Shown in pieces: positions 1 to 4,170 of a stretch of 8,997 nt of DNA. The stretch's first letter is position 1; the number at the start of each line of letters is the position of its first letter. The notes under the pieces are model-generated. The model was given only the letters and a program-made list of their open reading frames with translations. It had not been told where the DNA came from and did not search any database. The stretch is from an uncultured Collinsella sp. (GTDB lineage: Bacteria; Actinomycetota; Coriobacteriia; Coriobacteriales; Coriobacteriaceae), in assembly GCA_900554585.1 (NCBI GenBank), contig USHS01000036.1, positions 1 through 8,997 on the forward strand, read 5' to 3'. The translations under genes and the position numbers were made by a program.

Positions 1-42
1 GTGCTCGACAAGGAGGCCGGCGGCCTGCGCTCCCTGCGCTAG
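1..42 (+). CDS. 3' end of an unidentified upstream gene (partial)
   Basis: Frame 1 is open from the window edge and ends at TAG (40-42), giving a 13-residue tail that ends in GGLRSLR. This is too little to identify the gene. It lies 36 bp before the selenocysteine tRNA. In many bacteria selA or selB precedes selC, so one of these is a possible identity, but the residues do not show it. The coding call rests only on the open frame and on the fact that regulatory and tRNA elements start just after its stop. Confidence 0.35.
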   Translation: MLDKEAGGLRSLR

Positions 43-57
43 ATTGGCTGCTCGGTT

Positions 58-66
58 TGGTAAAAT
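58..66 (+). promoter_or_regulatory. Extended -10 promoter for the tRNA-Sec gene
   Basis: TGGTAAAAT fits an extended -10 (TGnTATAAT) with one mismatch. It would start transcription near position 73, a few bases before the mature tRNA start at 79. No convincing -35 hexamer lies 16-18 bp upstream, as is usual for extended -10 promoters. The call rests on motif and position. Confidence 0.5.
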
Positions 67-78
67 ACCGCCGCACTT

Positions 79-175
79 GGGAACGGATGGGCTCCGGTGG
101 GCTCCGCGGTCCTCAAAACCGTTGCGAGGCGTGCAAAACGTCTTGGATGTGTTCGATTCACATACGTTCCCGCCA
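79..175 (+). tRNA. selC: tRNA-Sec (selenocysteine tRNA, anticodon UCA)
   Basis: This 97-nt RNA folds as a bacterial selenocysteine tRNA. The acceptor stem pairs 79-85 with 165-171, followed by discriminator G172 and an encoded CCA (173-175). The D arm is the long 6-bp type (89-94 with 99-104) closed by a 4-base CGGT loop. The anticodon stem (106-110 with 118-122) carries the 7-base loop CCTCAAA, with anticodon TCA at 113-115. The extra arm is about 8 bp (125-132 with 138-145) with loop GCAAA. The T arm (147-151 with 159-163) has loop TTCGATT. The long D stem, large variable arm and UCA anticodon together are diagnostic. One oddity is that the eighth acceptor pair, expected in bacterial tRNA-Sec, would be G86 opposite A164, which is not canonical. 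The tRNA is charged with serine, converted to Sec by SelA using selenophosphate, and delivered by SelB to UGA codons. Confidence 0.93.
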
Positions 176-183
176 TACGCTAC

Positions 184-239
184 CAGCGCTTTTGTGCTCG
201 CGGTCTTGCTGCGTGCCGCAAAGGCGCTGTTTTGTTTTT
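184..239 (+). terminator. Intrinsic terminator of selC
   Basis: Bases 184-196 pair with 217-229 in a 13-bp stem that includes G-U wobbles at 190/223 and 195/218. A 20-base loop can form a short inner stem. The arm is followed directly by TTTTGTTTTT (230-239). This fits a rho-independent terminator ending the tRNA-Sec transcript 64 bases after its CCA, so mobA probably needs its own promoter or read-through. Confidence 0.68.
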
Positions 240-292
240 GCACGAGCTTTTCGTAGCGCTGCTATTTCGGTGGCTGTATTTAGCTTCGTGCA
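239..292 (+). promoter_or_regulatory. Stem-loop in the mobA upstream region
   Basis: TGCACGA (239-245) is the exact reverse complement of TCGTGCA (286-292). The stem extends by three more pairs (246-248 with 282-284) if T285 is bulged, and the loop is about 33 bases. It sits 38 bp before the mobA start. I could not match it to a known riboswitch, and its arms touch the U tract of the preceding terminator. It could be an operator, a leader structure or chance. Confidence 0.25.
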
Positions 293-329
293 CCGGGTTT
301 CGAGCATGCCGATGGAGGTGTTTTGCCGT

Positions 330-962
330 ATGACTACCGTAAGACGTGCCGATCTTTCTTGTGTCGTCCAAGCGGGTGGGCTGTCCTCGCGCATGGGCTG
401 TGATAAGGCTCGCATGGCGTTTTGCGGCGAGCCGCTCATCGAGCGCGTGCTGGGTCGGCTGGCGCCAGTTGCCGGCGAGTTGGTCGTGACGACGTCGCGT
501 CCCAGCGAGCTTGCCTACCTTGAGGAGCGCGCATTTGGCGGTCTGGTGCCGCGTGTGGTGGCGGACCTTGAAGGGTCGGCGGGCGCCATGCGTGGCATCG
601 CGAGCTCGTTGGCCGCGGCTCGGCTGCCGCTCGTGGCGATCGTTGCCTGCGACATGCCGTTTGTCTCGCCGGAACTCATCGGCGCTCTTGCCGATCATGT
701 TGAGGCCGAGGCACTCGATGTGTGCGTGCCGCGCGAGGAGCGGGGGATTGAGCCGCTTTGCGCCGTCTGGCGCCGTGACGCGTGTGCGCCGGTTGCCCAA
801 GAGCTGCTCTCCTGCGATCGACAGCGCATTCGCTGCCTGATCAATCGCGTTCAGGCCGGTTATATGGATGAGCCGCAGATCGTTAAGGCCGCGGGTTCGA
901 CGCTCTGCTTCGAGAACGTCAATACGCCCGAGGAGTTTGCGGCGGCCGAGTTGCTCGCCTAG
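330..962 (+). CDS. mobA: Molybdenum cofactor guanylyltransferase MobA
   Basis: MobA transfers GMP from GTP to molybdopterin (Mo-MPT), giving the guanine dinucleotide cofactor used by DMSO-reductase-family enzymes such as formate dehydrogenase. The 210-residue cytosolic product has the NTP-transferase signature AGGLSSRMGCDK (residues 15-26), the GAMRGI loop (85-90), the metal-binding motif CDMPF with Asp108, and a C-terminal NVNTPEEF (196-203) that closely matches E. coli MobA. The AGG...RMG.DK pattern favours MobA over the cytidylyltransferase MocA. The length is slightly above E. coli MobA. ATG 330 is preferred because GGAGG at 314-318 lies 11 bases upstream. In-frame ATGs at 306 and 312 lack such a site and would add residues before the Rossmann strand. 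The frame stays open back to 57, but that part overlaps the tRNA and is not coding. A DUF3343 gene follows after 15 bp, probably in the same operon. Confidence 0.93.
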   Translation: MTTVRRADLSCVVQAGGLSSRMGCDKARMAFCGEPLIERVLGRLAPVAGELVVTTSRPSELAYLEERAFGGLVPRVVADLEGSAGAMRGIASSLAAARLPLVAIVACDMPFVSPELIGALADHVEAEALDVCVPREERGIEPLCAVWRRDACAPVAQELLSCDRQRIRCLINRVQAGYMDEPQIVKAAGSTLCFENVNTPEEFAAAELLA

Positions 963-977
963 ACGATTGGAGTTGCC

Positions 978-1373
978 ATGTCTCACGATATTTGTCCCGA
1001 CACGGGAGAACCTTGCACTTGCGATGGGTCCGAACCCTGTACCTGCGGTTGCGGTGGCTGTGGACATACCGCGGAAGAGGAGGCTGCTGCCGCAGCGTAT
1101 CGTGATGCACACCGCGAAGGCCCGTCCGGTGATGCTCTCGACCATGAACGCAAGATCATCGTTTCGTTCGATAGCACCTTCGATGTGATGGAATGCGAGC
1201 AGCTGTGCCTTGCCGCCGGTGTGCCCGGGCGCATCATGCCGCTGCCCGGCTCCATCACCGCCGGCTGCGGGCTGTGCTGGGCCATGCCGTTCTCGGGCGA
1301 TGCCCTCGCCGCATTCCGCGCTGCCACCGAAGGCCGCATAACCCCCGCCGACTACCATCAGCTCGTCCTCTAA
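978..1373 (+). CDS. DUF3343 / putative Se-S carrier protein with Cys-rich N-terminus
   Basis: This is a 131-residue cytosolic protein. Residues 58-131 match the DUF3343 family (PF11823, now described as a putative Se/S carrier). A strand with a V.FDST.D.ME.E pattern (62-74) is followed by GRIMPLPGSITAGCGLCWAM (84-103), which holds the conserved CG near Cys97 plus a second cysteine, Cys100. The family is known from genomes with selenium-dependent molybdenum hydroxylases and Sec use, but its biochemical role is not settled. Residues 1-30 are not part of the usual short domain. They hold seven cysteines (6, 13, 15, 21, 23, 25, 28) and a duplicated EPCTC motif, suggesting metal, Se or S binding. 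An acidic/alanine linker (32-57) joins the two parts. The start ATG 978 has GGAG at 969-972. The gene lies 15 bp after mobA and so is likely co-transcribed, which supports a job in Mo/Se cofactor delivery. The family call is from motif recall; the carrier function is inference. Confidence 0.8.
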   Translation: MSHDICPDTGEPCTCDGSEPCTCGCGGCGHTAEEEAAAAAYRDAHREGPSGDALDHERKIIVSFDSTFDVMECEQLCLAAGVPGRIMPLPGSITAGCGLCWAMPFSGDALAAFRAATEGRITPADYHQLVL

Positions 1374-1383
1374 CCACCAACAT

Positions 1384-1414
1384 CACCACAAAGGTGCCTG
1401 TCCCCAATGTGGTG
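1384..1414. repeat. REP-like palindromic element with GTGCCTGTCCCC core
   Basis: CACCACA (1384-1390) and TGTGGTG (1408-1414) form a perfect 7-bp inverted repeat around AAGGTGCCTGTCCCCAA. The core GGTGCCTGTCCCC resembles a motif I recall as repeated between genes in many bacterial genomes. An inverted CAGGCAC follows at 1463-1469 and pairs with GTGCCTG at 1394-1400, so the element may extend to about 1470. No U tract follows, so it is not a standard terminator. Copy number cannot be judged from one window. Confidence 0.5.
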
Positions 1415-1551
1415 GCTTGGAACACGTGGACGAAACAGGTTTGAAACACGGGTTTTGCATGTCAGGCACTCAAAAACGCCTCTACCTGCATCGTAATCAA
1501 AACGAAACATCTGCTCGTCGGCTTATGCGAAACTTTCCCGCAACAGTGCGA

Positions 1552-1557
1552 TATTAT
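1552..1557 (+). promoter_or_regulatory. Possible -10 box for gdhA
   Basis: TATTAT (1552-1557) is a good -10 match 74 bp before the gdhA start, in a locally AT-rich stretch. No clear -35 is seen at 16-18 bp spacing. If it is used, the transcript would carry the downstream hairpin at 1575-1595 in its leader. Confidence 0.3.
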
Positions 1558-1574
1558 CCATACTCGATAAAGTT

Positions 1575-1595
1575 CGCGGCGCATAGGGTGCCGCG
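1575..1595 (+). promoter_or_regulatory. GC-rich hairpin in the gdhA leader
   Basis: CGCGGCGC (1575-1582) pairs with GTGCCGCG (1588-1595), with one G-U pair, around loop ATAGG. It lies 35 bp before the gdhA ATG. A run of five T (about 1604-1608) comes 8 bases later, too far for a normal terminator but close enough to make attenuation or mRNA stabilisation possible. Confidence 0.45.
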
Positions 1596-1630
1596 ACCAA
1601 CATTTTTCGTTTCCCATCATTGGAGGAAGC

Positions 1631-2986
1631 ATGAGCTACACGCAGAAAGTTCTCGAAGAGCTCAAGGCCCGCTATCCCGAGCAGCCTGAGTTCATCCAGG
1701 CCGCGACCGAGATCCTCGGCACCATCCAGCCGGCGCTCGACGCCCACCCCGAGTACGAGGAGGCCGCCCTGCTGGAGCGCCTCGTCGAGCCCGAGCGCAT
1801 CGTTATGTTCCGTGTTCCCTGGGTCGACGACCAGGGCAAGGTTCAGGTCAACCGCGGTTACCGTGTCGAGTTCAACTCTGCCATTGGACCCTACAAGGGC
1901 GGCCTGCGCTTTAACCCGACGGTCACCCTGGGTATGCTCAAGTTCCTGGGTCTGGAGCAGATCCTCAAGAACAGCCTGACCACCCTTCCCATGGGCGGCG
2001 GCAAGGGTGGCTCCGACTTTGACCCCAAGGGCAAGTCCAACAACGAGATCATGCACTTCTGCCAGTCCTTCATGACCGAGCTCTATCGCCACATCGGCCC
2101 CAACACCGACGTTCCCGCCGGCGACCTGGGCGTTGGCGGCCGCGAGGTTGCCTACCTGTTCGGTCAGTACAAGCGCCTGACCAACGAGTGGACCGGCGTC
2201 CTTACCGGCAAGGGCCTCTCCTTTGGCGGCTCGCTTGCCCGTACCGAGGCCACCGGCTACGGCCTGGCCTACTTTGTGGACGAGTATCTCAAGAGCCGCG
2301 GCGATTCCTTCGAGGGCAAAAACGTCGTCGTTCACGGCTCCGGTAACGTCGCCATCTACGCGGTCCAGAAGGTTTCTCAGCTCGGCGGCAAGGTGCTGGC
2401 CTGCTCCGATACCCACGGCTGGGTCGAGGATCCCGACGGCATCGACTACACCGTGCTCGAGCACGTTTACAACAAGAAGCGCTCTGGCCACGACAAGGGC
2501 GTTACGCTCGCCATGTACGTTGACGAGAAGCCCAACGCCGTGTGGCACGAGGGCGACGGCCGCGGCGTGTGGCAGCTGCCCTGCGACATTGCGCTGCCCT
2601 GCGCTCGCGAGAACACGCTGCTGCTCGAGGACGCTCAGGCGCTCGTCGCCAACGGCTGCAAGGTGGTCGGCGAGGGCGCAAACATGCCCACGACCATCGA
2701 GGCCACGACCTACTTCCAGGAGAACGGCGTCGCCTTTATGCCTGGTAAGGCTGCCAACGCCGGTGGCGTGCTCGTGTCCGGCCTGGAGATGAGCCAGAAC
2801 GCCGAGCACCTGTCCTGGACCTTCGAGGAGGTCGACGGCAAGCTCGAGCAGCTCATGCGCGGCATGTTCCACAACGTGGACGACACCGCCAAGGAGTATG
2901 GCCAGGAGGGCAACTTTGTCATGGGCGCCAACATCGCCGGCTTCCTGAAGGTCGCCGACGCCATGCTCGCCCAGGGCGTCTGCTAA
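1631..2986 (+). CDS. gdhA: NADP-type glutamate dehydrogenase
   Basis: This cytosolic enzyme reversibly aminates 2-oxoglutarate with ammonia and NAD(P)H to give glutamate. The 451-residue length is typical of the hexameric class (E. coli GdhA about 447). Substrate-binding features include GPYKGGLRF (86-94, Lys89), Lys113 in EQILKNSL, and the signature PMGGGKGGSDFDPKG (120-134) with catalytic Lys125. PAGDLGVGGRE (162-172) carries the catalytic Asp165. The C-terminal Rossmann domain has HGSGNVA (235-241), and the segment after its second strand (CSDTHG, 258-263) resembles the NADP-preferring enzymes. GANMPTT (349-355) and KAANAGGV (373-380) are also family hallmarks. GGAGGA ends 3 bases before ATG 1631, so the start is secure. 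Codons are strongly biased to C at the third position, suggesting high expression. The gene stands alone, with its own leader hairpin and terminator. A different cofactor preference (NADH or dual) cannot be excluded from sequence. Confidence 0.97.
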   Translation: MSYTQKVLEELKARYPEQPEFIQAATEILGTIQPALDAHPEYEEAALLERLVEPERIVMFRVPWVDDQGKVQVNRGYRVEFNSAIGPYKGGLRFNPTVTLGMLKFLGLEQILKNSLTTLPMGGGKGGSDFDPKGKSNNEIMHFCQSFMTELYRHIGPNTDVPAGDLGVGGREVAYLFGQYKRLTNEWTGVLTGKGLSFGGSLARTEATGYGLAYFVDEYLKSRGDSFEGKNVVVHGSGNVAIYAVQKVSQLGGKVLACSDTHGWVEDPDGIDYTVLEHVYNKKRSGHDKGVTLAMYVDEKPNAVWHEGDGRGVWQLPCDIALPCARENTLLLEDAQALVANGCKVVGEGANMPTTIEATTYFQENGVAFMPGKAANAGGVLVSGLEMSQNAEHLSWTFEEVDGKLEQLMRGMFHNVDDTAKEYGQEGNFVMGANIAGFLKVADAMLAQGVC

Positions 2987-3012
2987 ATCTTCGCTCGACA
3001 TAGCATGTGATG

Positions 3013-3045
3013 AGGCTCCCAGCTATCTGGCTGGGAGCCTTTTTT
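3013..3045 (+). terminator. Intrinsic terminator of gdhA
   Basis: AGGCTCCCAGC (3013-3023) and GCTGGGAGCCT (3030-3040) form a perfect 11-bp stem with loop TATCTG, followed by a run of six T (3040-3045). It starts 26 bp after the gdhA stop, a textbook rho-independent terminator. Confidence 0.93.
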
Positions 3046-3075
3046 GATCCGTTGGGGACGGAGGAAAACGGATCA
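3045..3075. repeat. Short inverted repeat TGATCCGTT...AACGGATCA
   Basis: TGATCCGTT (3045-3053) and AACGGATCA (3067-3075) are perfect 9-bp inverted arms around the purine-rich GGGGACGGAGGAA. It abuts the gdhA terminator and precedes a second, larger palindrome. The arrangement suggests a dispersed palindromic repeat, but copy number is unknown. Confidence 0.5.
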
Positions 3076-3105
3076 TTTCCCTCGGCCCTCTGCTGGCCGC
3101 CCCTT

Positions 3106-3173
3106 AAGTTGCGGTGAAATACGGACCGTGGGCGCCCTAAGCCCGACAAATAGTCCGTATTTCACCGCAAGTT
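3106..3173. repeat. Long inverted repeat (17-bp perfect arms)
   Basis: TTGCGGTGAAATACGGA (3109-3125) is the exact reverse complement of 3154-3170. One mismatch outside this, AA (3106-3107) again pairs with TT (3172-3173), so the arms are 20 bp with one mismatch. The 28-base spacer holds its own small hairpin, GGGC...GCCC (about 3130-3144). No U tract follows. It looks like a REP/BIME or small MITE-type element, or a binding site for a dimeric protein, upstream of the hydroxylase operon. Confidence 0.72.
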
Positions 3174-3222
3174 ATGGATGGGAGGGAGGTTTTTGTGCTG
3201 TGGAAGGTCGCGGCCCCTCGTT

Positions 3223-3231
3223 TGGTACACT
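3223..3231 (+). promoter_or_regulatory. Possible extended -10 promoter of the hydroxylase operon
   Basis: TGGTACACT (3223-3231) fits an extended -10 and is close to the TGGTAAAAT before selC; both follow a TT-rich TTTGG context. Transcription would start near 3238, leaving a short leader of 18-30 bases. No -35 is evident. The large palindrome ends 50 bp upstream and could act as an operator. Confidence 0.35.
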
Positions 3232-3255
3232 TAAAAGTACTGGATAAGTGAAGAG

Positions 3256-4170
3256 ATGGGGGAGAACGTGCTCAAGTTCGGTACCTACGTCCGTGCTGGA
3301 AACGCGGCCGAAGCCTATGAGCTCTTGCAGAAGAACCGCAACAACAAGATTGTGGGCGGCGGCATCTGGATGCGCCTGGGTTCGCGTCGTGTGGCGACGG
3401 CGATTGACCTTTCGGCCTGCGGACTCGATCAGATCGAGGAGACCGAGACCGAGTTTCGCATCGGTGCCATGTGCACCCTGCGCCAGCTCGAGCGTCATGC
3501 CGGGCTCAACGCGCTTGTCAACAATGTCTTTGAGTTCGCCGTCCACGATATCGTGGGCGTGCAGCTGCGCAATACCGCCACGGTGGGCGGTAGCATCTAC
3601 GGCCGCTTTGGTTTTTCGGACGTGCTCTCGGCCTTTTTGGCGCTCGATTCGTACGTTGAGCTGACGGGCGCCGGCCGCGTGCCGCTCGCCGAGTTCGTGG
3701 ACATGGGCTACGTGCGCGACGTGATCGAGCACGTCGTGGTCGTTAAGCACGATTACCGCGCGAGTTACGAGGCCGTGCGCAAGGCCGCGACCGACTTCCC
3801 CTCGCTCAACGTCACCGCTGCCTGGTGGAACAACAGCTGGCATGTCACCGTGGGTGCCCGTCCGCTGCGCGCGACCCTGTTGCAGGGTGAGGCATGCGGC
3901 CTTACCGCCGAGCAGCCTTCCGAGGACGAGCTGCGCGCTCTGGCCGCGTCCGTACGCGCGCTGAGCTATGGCACCAACCTGTGGGGCTCGGCCGACTACC
4001 GCCGTCGCATCTCGGCCCCGCTGGCGATTCAGGCTGTGCGTCGCGCTGCCGGCATCGAGCTTTCGGCCGCGCTTGCCCGCGAGCTCGAGGGCGTGCAGAT
4101 CCCCAAGTTCGCCACGGACGAGTATTCCTGCCGCCGCGTGCCCGGCGTCGATTCTAGCGAGGTGCGCTAA
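3256..4170 (+). CDS. Molybdenum hydroxylase FAD-binding subunit (XdhB/CoxM/YgfM-like)
   Basis: This is the flavin subunit of a xanthine dehydrogenase-family molybdenum hydroxylase. It takes electrons from the Mo centre through two [2Fe-2S] clusters to FAD and then an acceptor. The 304-residue cytosolic protein has the FAD-binding molybdopterin dehydrogenase fold (PF00941), with KIVGGGIWMRLG (31-42) at the first FAD loop and VQLRNTATVGGSIYG (102-116) followed by SDVLSAFLALD (121-131). The second FAD motif matches the family pattern RN.AT.GG.I. The C-terminal CO dehydrogenase flavoprotein domain covers about 170-275, with GSADYRRRISAPL (244-256). The start is uncertain. ATG 3256 has no clear ribosome-binding site. 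GTG 3268, in frame and four codons later, has GGGGGAG (3258-3264) just upstream and would give a start closer to relatives (LKFGTYVRA). The stop overlaps the next ATG by one base (TAATG), so the two subunits are translationally coupled. Confidence 0.92.
   Translation: MGENVLKFGTYVRAGNAAEAYELLQKNRNNKIVGGGIWMRLGSRRVATAIDLSACGLDQIEETETEFRIGAMCTLRQLERHAGLNALVNNVFEFAVHDIVGVQLRNTATVGGSIYGRFGFSDVLSAFLALDSYVELTGAGRVPLAEFVDMGYVRDVIEHVVVVKHDYRASYEAVRKAATDFPSLNVTAAWWNNSWHVTVGARPLRATLLQGEACGLTAEQPSEDELRALAASVRALSYGTNLWGSADYRRRISAPLAIQAVRRAAGIELSAALARELEGVQIPKFATDEYSCRRVPGVDSSEVR

Noticed and set aside
176..329. Molybdenum cofactor riboswitch before mobA
   Set aside because: The region explains itself as the selC terminator plus one loose stem-loop. 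I could not identify a Moco aptamer core.
44..333. Overlapping open frames on both strands (44-256, 97-333, and the 57-329 extension of mobA)
   Set aside because: They run through the tRNA-Sec gene and its terminator, show no protein family features and have no ribosome-binding sites.
978..1373. Selenoprotein with an in-frame TGA among the window's genes
   Set aside because: All recognised genes are full length with ordinary stops. I saw no gene interrupted by TGA followed by a SECIS-like hairpin and conserved sequence.
1523..3001. 492-codon open frame on the - strand opposite gdhA
   Set aside because: It mirrors gdhA codon bias (C/G third positions remove stops on the other strand) and its translation is low-complexity V/L/G/A/E-rich with no domain.
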